This document shows, piece by piece, positions 22,616-33,853 of a stretch of 64,000 nt of DNA. The notes under the pieces are model-generated. The model saw only the letters and a program-made list of their open reading frames with translations, had not been told where the DNA came from and searched no databases. The position numbers and the translations under genes were made by a program. Source of the DNA: Buddleja alternifolia (taxonomy: Eukaryota > Streptophyta > Magnoliopsida > Lamiales > Scrophulariaceae); NCBI GenBank assembly GCA_019426215.1, contig CM033401.1, positions 6,081,134-6,145,133 of the forward strand. The letters are read 5' to 3'. Numbering within the stretch: the first letter of the stretch is position 1; every line of letters begins with the position of its first letter.

Positions 22616-22809
22616 TTTTTTTTAATACAAGAGGGAGGGGGATACCCTATATATCTAGCCCGACAAACCCGGGTTGATAGTTTTCAACTGAGTCATAAAG
22701 ACTCTATCAAACTCCATAAAGGAGGGAGAGCCACACAACTGTGACTCCTGGGTTTTGAACCCAGGACCTCCCACTCACAAGTGGGAGGTGGTACCACTAA
22801 ACCAAAGCC
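22616..22809 (-). mobile_element. tRNA-derived SINE, copy 2
   Basis: Same family as the 20183 copy and close to it in sequence. TATATTTAAATT occurs directly at the poly(T) side (about 22606) and again about 15 bp beyond the head (about 22822), consistent with a 12-bp target duplication if the head is slightly longer than drawn. Confidence 0.88.
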
Positions 22810-23250
22810 TTAGTGGTAACAATATATTTAAATTGATTGGCTTTTATTGATGGTTGTATATATTTTGAATTTGATTTATCTATTGGTATATATTCTATTT
22901 CTTAACCACCTATCTAAACCTAACTTAATTTAATATTAATGTTTATCAAATAAGGAATTCAAATTATTATTAGCTATTCTCACCAATGTTATTAGCTATT
23001 TCCGCCTCACTTGGTCTTCATCTTGAATCTGCCTTCCAATTTATGTTTATGTTTGCAGAAGAAAAAAAGTTGATGTTAAAGTCTTCAGTTGTATTCTTTT
23101 TTCAAATGTCAATTCCTAGTAAATGTACAAAGCTAGACCCTAGTCCCTAGGTGTATGTGAAATTGTAGCTTTTGACCTTTTTGTCATACTATGGCCGTGT
23201 AGTAGCATGTAGGTAGTGGGTGGCATATTAGTTAGATTTATGATTTCAAA
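22810..23250. other. Intergenic
   Basis: No gene or clear repeat seen. Confidence 0.4.
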
Positions 23251-23259
23251 TTTTTAATT

Positions 23260-24208
23260 GGACAAATGTCACTTATAGTCCCTAAAGTATTCAATTTGTC
23301 TCACTTACGTCCCTAAACTGAAATTTGTTACACTACCATCTCTAAAGTAATAATTTTGTCTCACTTTAGTCCTTTTAGGTCAAAATTGAACCTAAAGTAA
23401 GGGTAAAATGGTAAAATCAAGTTTTTTTGTCCTTTTTAGGGAATTTTTTGGAGCTTCTCGGCTGTGCTGACAGCTGTGCGCGTTTTCACGAGAAAATTCA
23501 TAACTCATTGTAGAAAGTTCGGATTCATGAACCGTTTTCTTCCCATGAAACTAGACACATAGGGCTATCCACACATATATCGCACATAATCAAGAGATGT
23601 CTAGAACAAAGCATTTTTGTATTCAAAGTTAGAGAAAAATCTATTGGCTGTGCAGACAGCTGTGCGCGTATTCACGAGAAAATTCACAACTCATTGTAGA
23701 AAGCTCGTATTCAAGAACCGTTTTCTTCCCATAAAATTAGACACATAGGGCTATCCACACATATATTGCACATAATCAGTAGATGTCTATAACAAAGCAT
23801 TTTTGTATTCAAAATTAGCATCAAGCAGACAGATTTTTGGCTAACTTTGAATACAAAACTGCTTTGTTCTAGAAATCTCCTAATTATGTGCGATATATGT
23901 GTGGATAGCCCTATGTGTTTAGTTTCATGGGAAGAAAATGGTTCATGAATCCGATCTTTCTGAGTTATGAATTCTCTAGTGAAGACACGCACAGCTGTCT
24001 GCACAGCCGAGAAGCTCCAAAAAATTCCCTAAAAAGGACCAAAAAACTTGATTTTACCATTTTACCCTTACTTTAGGTTCAATTTTGACCTAAAAGGACT
24101 AAAGTGAGACAAAATTATTACTTTAGAGACGGTAGCATAACAAATTTTAGTTTAGGGATGTAAGTGAGACAAATTGAATACTTTAGGGACTATAAGTGAT
24201 ATTTGTCC
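23260..24208. mobile_element. Mutator-type foldback element, long TIRs
   Basis: A 949-bp element with inverted repeats of several hundred bp, opening GGACAAATGTCACTTATAGT and ending with the near reverse complement. The perfect 9-bp target duplication TTTTTAATT lies at 23251-23259 and 24209-24217. A ~185-bp block of the left arm is duplicated directly (from about 23450 to about 23635), so the arms are unequal. No transposase. It sits about 400 bp upstream of the intact CNL start codon. Confidence 0.9.
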
Positions 24209-24217
24209 TTTTTAATT

Positions 24218-24476
24218 TAAGTTAAAAGTTGATTAGAAATAAATTTATGCAAAGATATTAGTATGAATAAGGTATAAAAAAAAAATATAAACTATTATAA
24301 AATATTGTATTAAAATATTGAAATATGAAAAGAAGTTTATTATTATAAACTATAATGTTAGTGGCCGACACTCTTATTGACTTCCATAAGGCAAAGGAAA
24401 TTACCACGTAATTTAACCTGATATTCCCATAACATTCTCGTCCATGACCTCACGCGGATTCTCTCTTTCCCACTGC
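24218..24476 (+). promoter_or_regulatory. Promoter zone of the intact CNL
   Basis: An AT-rich stretch with TATAAA-like words (TATAAACTATTATAAAATA at 24285-24305) lies between the foldback element and the duplicated leader. The core promoter cannot be fixed from sequence. Related sequence lies upstream of the CNL fragment at 41607. Confidence 0.35.
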
Positions 24477-24584
24477 AAAATTCAGAACTATAGAGTACAG
24501 AGATCTGTACCCCCAACTTAGTGAAATTACAAAATTCTGAACTATAGAGTACAGAGATCTGTACTCCCAACTTAGTGAAATTAC
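24477..24584 (+). repeat. 54-bp tandem duplication in the CNL leader
   Basis: 24477-24530 is repeated at 24531-24584 with two changes. Each unit has the hairpin GTACAG-AGAT-CTGTAC and ends CAACTTAGTGAAATTAC. The related locus at 41570 has the CCCAACTTAGTGAAA part once, so the duplication is specific to this copy. Confidence 0.9.
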
Positions 24585-24608
24585 AAATCTCTCATTCTCT
24601 CTTTCAAA

Positions 24609-27329
24609 ATGCCTGATTCTTCATTTATTTCTGGCTTCAGTACAGGCTTTGGATCTGCTTTCCTTCAGTTTGCCTTGGAAAGATTGGCAAATTTCGGATC
24701 TTTTGCCTGGAAAGAGATACGATTGATATTGGGTGTTGAGGAAGAGCTCCGCAAGCTGCATAGGACTTTCCTGAAAATCCAGGACCTAGTAGATTACGTG
24801 GAGAGCAGCCCTTTGAGGTTCTCGAACGGGAGCAAGGCGTGGCAGATATGGTTTGAAGATCTCAGAAGGCTCTCCTATGATGCCGACGCCCTTCTTGATC
24901 ATATATCACTCAGTCTCTCCAAGCCCGACTCTAAAGACTCACTCGATTTGTCTCGAGAAAGTCATAACGTCCAACCGAAGATTCGTTCGGCTCTTGAGCT
25001 TCATCTTCCACATAAGATCAATGAAATGCAGATGAAACTCGAGGATCTTGCTAAAGAAATGAAAAGTCTCCTCAAAATTGAGAAGGTGAAAATGGATATT
25101 ATTCATCATAAGAGAAAAACTAAAACCGGGGAGAGATCTCACTCTACTAGTTTACTAGTTGATGAAGGAGTTATTGTGGGAAGGCAACAGGACAAAGAAA
25201 ATATAATCAAGTTGCTTGGTGAGAAACATGATGATGATGATGTATCTATAATCCCACTTGTGGGAATGGGGGGAATTGGTAAGACAACTCTGGCTCGACT
25301 CATTTTCAATGATGCAGAGGCGTGCAAGGATTTCAAGAAGAAAATTTGGGTTACTGTTTCTGAAGATTTTGACATGGTTATGATTACAAAGTCTATTATC
25401 GAGTGTGCAACGCAGAGGATTTGTGAGATGTCAGACTTGGACTGGCTTCAGCGCGAGCTTCAAAAGATATTGATCTGTAGTGGAAAGTTCTTGTTGGTTC
25501 TGGATGATTATTGGAACGAGAGCCACGATGATTGGGAATTATTGTTTTCACCTGTAAGATCTGCATTCAGAGGAAGCAAAGTTATGGTGACCACTCGGAG
25601 CAGCACGGTCGCAACAGTCGTGGGCTCGACTGGATCGTACCAACTGCAAGGTTTACGTGATGATGATTGTTGGAAGTTAATGAAACATATAGCTTTCTTC
25701 AAAAAGCAGAATAAGAAAAATCTTGAATCATTAGGACAAGAAATAGCAAAGAAGTGCAAAGGTTTGCCTTTGGCAGCCAAGACTCTTGGAAGAGTATTGC
25801 ATTGTAAATCTTCTGAGGATGAGTGGCATTCCATATTGAAAAGTGAGTTGTGGGACTTGCCACAAGATCGAAATAGCGTATACCCCTCGTTAATGCTGAG
25901 TTATCTTCATCTCCCGGCTCATTTGAAAAAATGTTTTGCTTATTGCTCTATTTTCCCTCAAAATCACGAGTTTGAATTGGAGGAACTGGTCCTACTATGG
26001 GTGGCGGAGGGCTTTATTCAACCGGGAGGAGAAAGGAGAATGGAAGACGTCGCGGCCGACTATTTCTATGATCTCCACTCAAGATCTTTCTTCACGCAAG
26101 GTAAAAATTCTTCAAATAAAATAATTTACAAAATGCATGACCTCATTCACGACTTAGCAAGGCTAGTATCTACCGATACGTGCTTCCAAATGAAAACGAA
26201 TCACTACTCGTTATTTGGAAATGCTTGTCATTTGGCTTTACACCACGATAATGTGCAACCTTTACACTTAAAAGCATCCTACAAAAATGAGAGGTTGCGA
26301 ACGTTTTTGGTGATTTGTAAAAATGGCGTTTCTGGAGGACTAATAGACCGGGAACTATTTCTCAACCTAAAATTTGCGAGGGTGCTGGATTTGAGTAATA
26401 TTGGTCTTGGGGAGGTGCCGGATTCAATCTTCCACTTAATATATCTTCGGTACCTCAACGTGTCTGGAAACCGTATTCAAAGTTTACCAACATCAGTGTG
26501 TGAACTTTTAGCATTACAAACTCTCAAGCTCTCCAATTGCCCTAAGCTTATTGATTTGCCAGATGTGAAAAAACTTTCAAACCTAAGGCATCTTGTTTTC
26601 GATATGGGAGCCAAAGTACAATGCATGCCATACGAATTGGGAAATTTGACAAATCTACAAACTTTGACTGCGTTTGTCGTGAGAAACAAAAAAGGCTGTC
26701 GCATTGAGGAACTGAAGGAAATGAACTCCTTAAGGGGATCACTCTCCATCAAGAATGTTGAGAATGTCATTAACGAAAAGGATGCAAGGGACGCAAACCT
26801 AGACAAGAAGCCATACTTGAACAAGCTTAGGTTGTTGTGGGAAGAGCTCAAAGATGAAGATAGTCTCATGGTGAAACAAGCCCAAGTGCTTGAAAACCTT
26901 CGGCCTCATGAAAATTTGAAAGAATTGGAAATAAAGAATTATAGTGGCATGATATGTCCTGGTTGGTTAAGTAATTCGTGTAGCAAATTTACGAGTATCC
27001 ATTTGCAGGGTCTTGGTAACTGCACGGAGCTTCCATCTTTTGGGCTACTCCAACACCTGAAATCTCTCACTATTGGAGAAATGCATGCTTTGAAGTGTGT
27101 TGATGATAAGTTTTATGGAAATGGAAATGGTGAGAAGTTCCCATCACTAGAGTTTCTTGAAGTATATCAGATGGAAAAATTGGTTCAATGGAAGGTGGAC
27201 TCAAACGGTAGCATTTGCATGCGTCGCCTTACTAATTTCAGCATTGATAATTGCCCAGAACTCACCGATTGTCCTTCGTATCTCCGATCTATACGACATT
27301 TGAATATCAGCCGTTGTCCGGGGCTTTAG
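24609..27329 (+). CDS. CNL-type disease resistance protein, intact
   Basis: A single-exon, 906-residue coiled-coil NB-ARC LRR protein, the only complete one in the window. N-terminal Rx-like coiled coil about residues 1-150 (DLRRLSYDADALLD). NB-ARC: P-loop GMGGIGKTT 219-227, kinase-2 LLVLDDYW 295-302, RNBS-B GSKVMVTTRS from 322, GLPL 385-388, winged-helix CFAYCSIFP from 442, MHD in YKMHDL 509-511. LRRs run from about 570 to the end. All ATP-binding motifs are intact, so switch function is plausible. Family knowledge: intracellular receptors that sense pathogen effectors and trigger cell death; the ligand here is unknown. The ATG at 24609 is the first in frame and follows a short leader. Tyr in kinase-2 (DDYW rather than DDVW) is shared with the neighbouring copies. 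Confidence 0.96.
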   Translation: MPDSSFISGFSTGFGSAFLQFALERLANFGSFAWKEIRLILGVEEELRKLHRTFLKIQDLVDYVESSPLRFSNGSKAWQIWFEDLRRLSYDADALLDHISLSLSKPDSKDSLDLSRESHNVQPKIRSALELHLPHKINEMQMKLEDLAKEMKSLLKIEKVKMDIIHHKRKTKTGERSHSTSLLVDEGVIVGRQQDKENIIKLLGEKHDDDDVSIIPLVGMGGIGKTTLARLIFNDAEACKDFKKKIWVTVSEDFDMVMITKSIIECATQRICEMSDLDWLQRELQKILICSGKFLLVLDDYWNESHDDWELLFSPVRSAFRGSKVMVTTRSSTVATVVGSTGSYQLQGLRDDDCWKLMKHIAFFKKQNKKNLESLGQEIAKKCKGLPLAAKTLGRVLHCKSSEDEWHSILKSELWDLPQDRNSVYPSLMLSYLHLPAHLKKCFAYCSIFPQNHEFELEELVLLWVAEGFIQPGGERRMEDVAADYFYDLHSRSFFTQGKNSSNKIIYKMHDLIHDLARLVSTDTCFQMKTNHYSLFGNACHLALHHDNVQPLHLKASYKNERLRTFLVICKNGVSGGLIDRELFLNLKFARVLDLSNIGLGEVPDSIFHLIYLRYLNVSGNRIQSLPTSVCELLALQTLKLSNCPKLIDLPDVKKLSNLRHLVFDMGAKVQCMPYELGNLTNLQTLTAFVVRNKKGCRIEELKEMNSLRGSLSIKNVENVINEKDARDANLDKKPYLNKLRLLWEELKDEDSLMVKQAQVLENLRPHENLKELEIKNYSGMICPGWLSNSCSKFTSIHLQGLGNCTELPSFGLLQHLKSLTIGEMHALKCVDDKFYGNGNGEKFPSLEFLEVYQMEKLVQWKVDSNGSICMRRLTNFSIDNCPELTDCPSYLRSIRHLNISRCPGL

Positions 27330-27665
27330 TTTTTTTTTCTTTTTTTGTAAATTGGCTTTAGTTGTTTAAAATGTACAAAGGCTGCAATTTCTTCTTTTAT
27401 GCAATCACATTGATGTAATATGTAACCGATTAATTTAAAAAAAAAAAATTGGTTATAGATGCATAATGTTGGACAATATCTACTTTTATGCAAGCACAAA
27501 CTTCTCCGTCAAAAACATCAAAGCAGTTGGTAGATGATATTTTCTTTTTACTATTTTAAATATAATATTTTTACTAATGTATTTTTTCTCTTTAATACAA
27601 GATGAGCAATATTATATTGTTTCTTACTTTACATAGGGATGAGGCTTAGTTGAGCATTTATTTAT
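27330..27665. other. 3' flank of the CNL, part of a duplicated segment
   Basis: Matches 36780-37380 and 62120-62460 (TGTACAAAGGCTGCAA, ATTGATGTAATATGTAACC). Probably includes the 3' UTR. Confidence 0.7.
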
Positions 27666-27927
27666 GGGATAATTACACTAAATATCCATCTTGTTTAGTG
27701 TAATTACAGTTCAGTCTGCTTATTTTGAGCATATAACAAATATATCCTCTTATAATAAAATCTTCTAATAGCCCCTTTCCTTTAAAAAACTAATGAAATT
27801 TGCTGACATCCTCAAAAATTAATTTATAGATTCCCTATTTTATCCTTGAGGGATTGTTATGGGCCAACACCAAAAGGATCGGACCGTAATTACACTAAAT
27901 AAAAGAGGCAGTTATTGTAATTAACCC
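27666..27927. mobile_element. 262-bp Mutator-type MITE
   Basis: Begins GGGATAATTACACTAAATA and ends GTAATTAACCC. The copy at about 62461-62722 has TTTATTTAT at both sides, and the matching place in the 37373 flank is empty, which proves an insertion. Here the right-hand duplication was replaced by the LINE relic that follows. Confidence 0.8.
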
Positions 27928-27929
27928 TT

Positions 27930-28270
27930 CTTCTTTTTTTATTCCAGGGGGTACCCAAAAAATATAGTTCGCTAGCCCGACATACCCGGGCTAATAGTCA
28001 CAAAACGAGGTCATTTAAGGCCATCCCTATCATTGTCTAATAGGTGATAAATTTGTGAATACGGTACATCCATGTGGTGCATATTGGTGTTAATACCCAT
28101 TTTTGTTAAAGTATCAGCTACTTGATTCGCTTCCCGATAAACAAGCTGAAAAGAGACATCCTAATCTCGAGTGTGCACACTACGGATGCTAAAAATCACC
28201 TCAAAGCGGTGATGTTCCCTGGAGGCGTCCCCAATGCTCTGAAGTGCGGCTCGACAGTCGGTTTCCACAA
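27930..28270 (-). pseudogene. 5'-truncated LINE, RNase H end and 3' tail
   Basis: On the minus strand an RNase H C-terminus reads LVYREANQVADTLTKMGI then HLLDNDRDGLK and a stop, followed by a short tail and poly(A) (poly(T) at about 27930). The upstream part reads VVETDCRAALQSI and contains a stop. The sharp 5' cut and poly(A) end fit a truncated LINE insertion between the MITE and the shared flank, which resumes at CAAATTGCATAATTTGATGG. The 3' tail resembles that of the SINEs. Confidence 0.82.
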
Positions 28271-29059
28271 CAAATTGCATAATTTGATGGATGAGGGCAA
28301 TTTTCATTTCATGTTTGAGATTTTGTCATCCGAATTCCACATACTATGTACATTACATTCTTAAATTGATGATTTAAATTTTTTATTGACTGACTTATAT
28401 TTTGGGATTCGTCTAAAATTGTAGAACAATTCAAAGTTTAAATTTATGTATCTATTATTTGATATGTAACAAAATAATAAATAAATTATAATATCTCTTT
28501 TTGATAGCATAAAGTTAATTTTGGAACTCAACAATGAAGTTTTAATTTATTTTTTTTACTCTATGGAGATTATTATTGTAATGTCTTAATATAAAAGTTA
28601 AAATTGCTCATATAACTATTTGTTGAGTGCCAATATTATTCTCATGTGTGTATAGACACCCTTGGATAAATGATAGGAAAAATACTTTCATCACTACAAA
28701 TAATGTATATACTTTTTTGTTCAAATATATATAGATAGATAGATAAACTTACTTTTCTCCATACAATACAACAAGAAATTCAAACAATAGTAATTTGAAT
28801 CTCTTTTTTATTGAAGCGATTAAATATCAACGACTATTTCAGATAACCACCAATATCTAATTAATTGCAAGGCATAATGAATTATTAATCTCACATATAC
28901 AATATATTCCAGTGATTCACAACCAAAAATTATTTATACTTGATAACATTTTAAGAAAAAGAAACACCATAAATCAGGATCAATTTCAAACAATAATGGT
29001 AAAAAAGGATCAAGCAATCCGGCCACACAGCAAGTAAAAGAACTAAGATCTAACAAATG
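28271..29059. other. Shared CNL downstream flank, copy A
   Basis: Matches 37400-38240 and 62770-63820 at high similarity over several hundred bases (for example TGTGTATAGACACCCTTGGAT and AGAACTAAGATCTAACAAATG). No gene. Confidence 0.8.
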
Positions 29060-29068
29060 AAAAATAAA

Positions 29069-30480
29069 GGGAAATTTTCATTTTTGTTCCCCCCTATTAT
29101 ACACCTAATCCGATTTTGGTCCTCCAATTACCCCGCTCATCAAATGTAGTCCCTAAACTACCATAACTTAATCAAATGTGACTCATCCATCTAATTTTCC
29201 ACCAAATTGGTAGTTGTTGGTGTTAAATCGAAATGTCAAAAATTAAATTTTGCACCCGAGAAGCACAACTTTTGACACTTTCCACCACAAAAAAGAATAA
29301 TTGACAAATTTACCATTTAATCGTAATTTTAAAGACAAATTACATCACAATCACTTCTCATCCATATCTACGGCTTTAGCGAATGACCAGATGTGTCTTT
29401 CTTTTAGTAAGTAATTGAGTATGCCCATTTTTTACACGGGATTCTATTAAAGTATTGTTCTGTGCTTCGGGACTAGAAGTTGATTCCTTTATAGAACTAA
29501 ATGAAAGTCAAAGTACTACGCTCCTTCCTCAATGGATGTTAAACTGGGGCTATTTTATTGCAACAACTATCAGAGCTTCTACATTATTCAAAACAACAAA
29601 ATATAAAAAATAAGGCAATAACAAAAAAGAAAAATCCTTTGGTAATTTATATTTAGGTGGTGATCTGCATTTTAAATTGTATATAGTGTTTTCCATGTTC
29701 CCACGAGTTAATATTTGTTTAAAATGGCCACCACAATTGTTGCAAAATGGGGTTATCCACGTCTAATTGAGATAACTGATGCTAATTCAAGGTAAGAAAA
29801 AGAAAAAGATATTTGTTGATATATTTGTTAATTTATTGCACGATTTGTAACCGTCTCTCAGTTATCCAAATCCTATAACTTTTCCACAAAATCACATAAT
29901 ATCATGTTTGTTTCGAAAGGAGCTGCAAACAAGTGATGTATCTCCAACTTTTTCTCCTCCTTTTACAAATAGTGAATGAAACAACAAGATAGAGATTAAC
30001 AAATTTGTCTCCACAATCCCTCTCTCTATCTAAAATCATATTTTATTCTCTTGGTCCTCTCTACTTCTTTTAGTTTTTATTTTTTCTTTTATCTTGATGG
30101 TTTTTCATATTGTTGTTGTTTTGTTTGCAAATCTATATATTTACAGTGACGGAATGGGTTTTGGAAAGTGTATAAGATCAAAATTACCATTAAAAAGCGT
30201 CAAAAAATATCACAAAGTAAAATTATGATAAAAGAGTGAAATTTGTTAGTTATTTTTTTTCTGGGGTGGAAACTATCAAAATTTGTGCTTTTGGGGTGCT
30301 ATATATAATTTTTGACATTTCAATTACCCCCAATATTTACCAATTTGACGAAAAATTAGATGGAGAGACCACAATTAATGAAAATATTGTAGTTTAGGGA
30401 CTAAATTTGATAAGTGGTGTAACTGTGGGAGCAAAATCGGATTAGTCGTACAACTGAAGGGCTAAAAATAAAATTTTTCC
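29069..30480. mobile_element. Mutator-type TIR element, 1.4 kb, possible captured sequence
   Basis: Ends GGGAAATTTTCATTTTTGTT and, on the opposite strand, GGAAAAATTTTATTTTTAGC, with inverted repeats of roughly 240 bp. The perfect 9-bp target duplication AAAAATAAA lies at 29060-29068 and 30481-30489. The flanks at about 38230 and 63810 are empty. The interior has an open stretch of about 60 codons near 29424-29611 (LEVDSFIELNESQ, then LLPQWMLNWGYF) that I do not recognise. Confidence 0.88.
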
Positions 30481-30489
30481 AAAAATAAA

Positions 30490-30861
30490 CGACAAAGTTA
30501 AGTCAGGCATGAGGAGGGTGTAAACTTACGAGCTAGAACTAATACAACTATTATTAGTTAGATTAAATATACATATAATTATAGCATAGTATTCATAAAC
30601 AGATATATCTTGAACAAATTATATCATAGTATTCATAAACACATATATCTTGAACACTTTCGCATAACATCAAAAAGTTACACTTACTTCTAAACGACCA
30701 CTTCTTCTGTAGGCGCTAAGTCCCTCCAGCAAACTGCTTTTGGAGATCCTGAAACGATGCTGTGGCAGATCCATGCGTTTTAGTTCTCGGCTGGGACGGG
30801 TGTTCCTTCCATCCTGTCATGTATATCACTTGAAAATGAAAAACATATTTACAGGGATGGC
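30490..30861. other. End of shared flank and junction to next CNL copy
   Basis: 30540-30712 continues the shared flank, including the empty SINE site AAAAAGTTACACTTACTTCT at about 30674. 30713-30861 is not recognised. Confidence 0.6.
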
Positions 30862-32473
30862 GGTTTCTGAGATGTCAGATTTGAACTCGCTTCAGCGCAA
30901 GCTTCAAAAGATATTGAACAGCAGTGGAAAGTTTTGTTGGTTCTAGATGATTATTGGAACGAGAGTCCCGATGATTGGGAATTATTGTTTTCCCCTTTAA
31001 GATATGCCTTCAGAGGAAGCAAAGTTATGGTGACCACTCGGAGCAGCACGGTTGCAATGGTTGTGGGCTTGACTGGACCGTACCATCTGCAGGGTTTATG
31101 TGATGATGATTGTTGGAGGTTGATGAAACAAATAGCTTTCTTCAAAAAGGAGAGTAATGAAAATCTTGAATCATCAGGACAAGAAATAGCAAAGAAGTGC
31201 AAAGGTTTGCCTTTGGCAGCCAAGACTCTTGGAAGAGTATTACATTGTAAATCTTCTGAGGATGAGTGACATTCCATAATGAAAAGTGAGTTTTAGGACT
31301 TGCCACAAGATCGAAATACCGTATACCCCTCGTTAATGTTGAGTTATCTTCATCTCTCGACTCATTTGAAAAATTGTTTTGCCTATTGCCCTATTTTTCC
31401 TCAAAATCACGAGTTTGAATTGGAGGAATTGGTCCTACTATGGATTGGATGGTGGAGGGTTTTATTCAACCGGAAGGAGAAAAGAGAATGGAAGACGTGA
31501 CGGCCGACTATTTCTATGATCTTCACTCAAGATCTTTCTTCATGCAAAGTAAAATAAGATAATAATTTACAAAATGCATGACCTCATTCATGACTTAGCA
31601 AGGCTAGTATCTCGTATCTACCGATACATGCTTCCAAATGAAAACGAATCACTACCCGTTATTTGGAAATGCTTGTCATTTGGCTTTACATCACAACAAC
31701 GTGCAACCTTTAGAGTTGAAAGCATCCTACAAAAATGAGAGGTTGCCAACGTTTTTGGTGATGTGTAAAAATGGCGTTTCTGGAGGACTAATAGATCAGG
31801 AACTATTTTTCAACCTAAAATTTGCGAGGGTGTTGGATTTGAGTAATTTTGATCTTGGGGAGGTGCCAGATTCGATCGACCACTTAATATATCTTCGGTA
31901 ACTCAACGTGTCTGGGAACCATATTCAAAGTTTACCAAGATCCGTGTGTAAACTTTTAGCATTACAAACGCTCAAGCTCTCCAATTGCCCTGAGCTTAAG
32001 GTTTTGCCGAATGATATGAAAAACCTCACAAACCTAAGGCATCTTGTTTTCGATGTGGGAGGCAAACGACGTTTCATGCCACGAGAATTTCAAAAGTTGA
32101 CCAATCTACAAACTTTGACCGCTTAGTGAGAAAACGAAAAGGGCATGGCTGTGAGAAATTGAAGAAAATGGATTTCCTCAGGGGAACACTCTCCATCAAG
32201 TTTATTGAGATGTTCCTAATGGAAAGGATGCAATAGATGTGAGACTAGACAAGAAGCCATATTTGAACACTCTGTTGTGGGAAGAGCGTGAAGATGGCCT
32301 CGACCGGCAGGCTCGCGATCGGGTTAAGCAGGAACAAGCTCAAGTGCTCGTAAACCTTCGGCCTCATCGAAATGTGAAAGAATTGGAAATAAAGAATTAT
32401 AGTGGCATGAGATGCGCTAATTGGTTAAGTGATTCGTGTAGCAAATTTACAAGAATTCGTTTGCAGGGGCTAT

Positions 32474-32698
32474 GAACAGTATATATATTACACCTAAAAA
32501 CAGGTCCATCCAAACGTGTTCTTGTGTTTTCTTCACTGCAAAGCGGTTTCATCCAAACGCATTCTCAGAGAACATATATTCTGCAAAATAGTGGGCCAAA
32601 CAAGTTTTCAACAAATTTTATTCTTCAAAAAGTATTCTACAGAACTGTTCTACAAAACTGTTTTGCAGAATTACGAAAACAAAAACATGCCAAACAGA
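32474..32698. mobile_element. ~225-bp insertion in the CNL pseudogene (MITE-like)
   Basis: The LRR sequence stops at LQGL (32474) and resumes at GYCTILPSF (32699). The inserted DNA has loosely inverted ends (GGTCCATCCAAACGTG and GCATGCCAAACAGACC) as in small hAT-like elements. The exact ends and duplication are unclear. Confidence 0.6.
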
Positions 32699-32737
32699 CC
32701 CTTGGTTACTGCACGATCCTTCCATCTTTCGTGCAAC

Positions 32738-33567
32738 CATGGTCTTAAATTTTGCACGAAATATCGAGATTTTGGGTTTCTGGGGATCTCGAAGCGAAAT
32801 CGAACTTTCGATCCAATTTTACAGAGTATCTTTCGAAATTTCGCCTGAAATTTCCCGAAATTTTTATCGAAACTCAAAATTCCCCGAAATTAAAAATAAT
32901 ATCTGCTAAATATCCATCGAAATTTTGACCGAAACCCGAAGTTTTTTCGAAACTCGAAATTTCCCAAAATTTAAAATAATATTTATTTTTTTATTTTTTT
33001 AATATTTTATAGTTAAAAATTAGGGTCAAATGATCATTCATATTAAAAGAAAATATAATAAATGATCAATTATGTAAACCAATAAGCAATAAATTTAAAT
33101 ACGAATCTAAAAATGATATTAGGCAATAAGTTAATAAAAATTCGGGCATGAACACAAATATTATTTAAATAAGTTCTCATAAAAATCCTCTTAGAAGATT
33201 GATTTGGTTTTGAATAATGATTTTTACTAAAATTGTGGTACACTTTATTTTAATGAAATCCTTATGATATTTAATTATTATTTTATTACCATTATTTCAT
33301 ATTTTCAGCAGCAGGGTTTAGTCATTCTATTCAACAAGATTCATTATGCATATATTATACATGGAATATTATTAATATAAAAAATGCATAATTATCATAT
33401 TTAAAGTTACATAAAGTTTCATTGTAAATTTTCAAATATTTTTATAAATTTTCATGATTTTTTTTAAAATCGAAACCGAAATTTTTGAATATTCCCTAAA
33501 TTTCCATCGAAATTTCCGTAAATTTACTACCCCAATATCGACATTGATACTGAGATTTAATACCCTG
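32738..33567. mobile_element. hAT-like element, 830 bp
   Basis: The ends CATGGTCTTAAATTT and, reversed, CAGGGTATTAAATCT form an imperfect inverted pair. Flanking 8-mers CGTGCAAC (32730-32737) and TGGGCAAC (33568-33575) fit a decayed 8-bp target duplication. The intact relatives read CGGGCAAC at this place. The left interior is rich in CGAAATTTCG-like words. Confidence 0.75.
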
Positions 33568-33853
33568 TGGGCAACTTCCACTCCTGAAGTCTCTTATTAT
33601 TGGAGAAATGCATGCTTTGAAGTGTGTTGATGATGAGTTCTATGGTGATGGAAATGGTGTGAAGTTCCCATCACTAGAGATTCTTGAAGTATGTCAGATG
33701 GCAGAGTTGGTTGACTGGAAGTGCTCAAATGGCAGCATTTACATGCCTTGTCTTACTACTTTGAGAATTGAAGATTGCCCGAAACTCGTTCGTTTCCCTT
33801 CGTATCTCCAATCTCCACTCCATTCGAATATCAGCCGTTGCCCGGGGATTTAG

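Larger units (their letters stand above)
30862..33853 (+). pseudogene. CNL pseudogene, 5' truncated, interrupted by two insertions
   Basis: Starts in the NB-ARC just before kinase-2 ([16 protein letters not shown]); coiled coil and P-loop are missing. A frameshift falls in kinase-2, with stops at about 31267 and 31498 and further frame breaks near 31900, 32126 and 32215. Recognisable parts are LDDYWNESPDDW, GLPLAAKTLGR, the winged helix, MHDLIHDLARL and LRRs to CPGI at 33853. The LRR region is split by insertions at 32474-32698 and 32738-33567. Confidence 0.93.

Noticed and set aside
28122..28364. Plus-strand 80-codon frame
   Set aside because: Antisense to the minus-strand LINE RNase H relic, which explains the sequence better.
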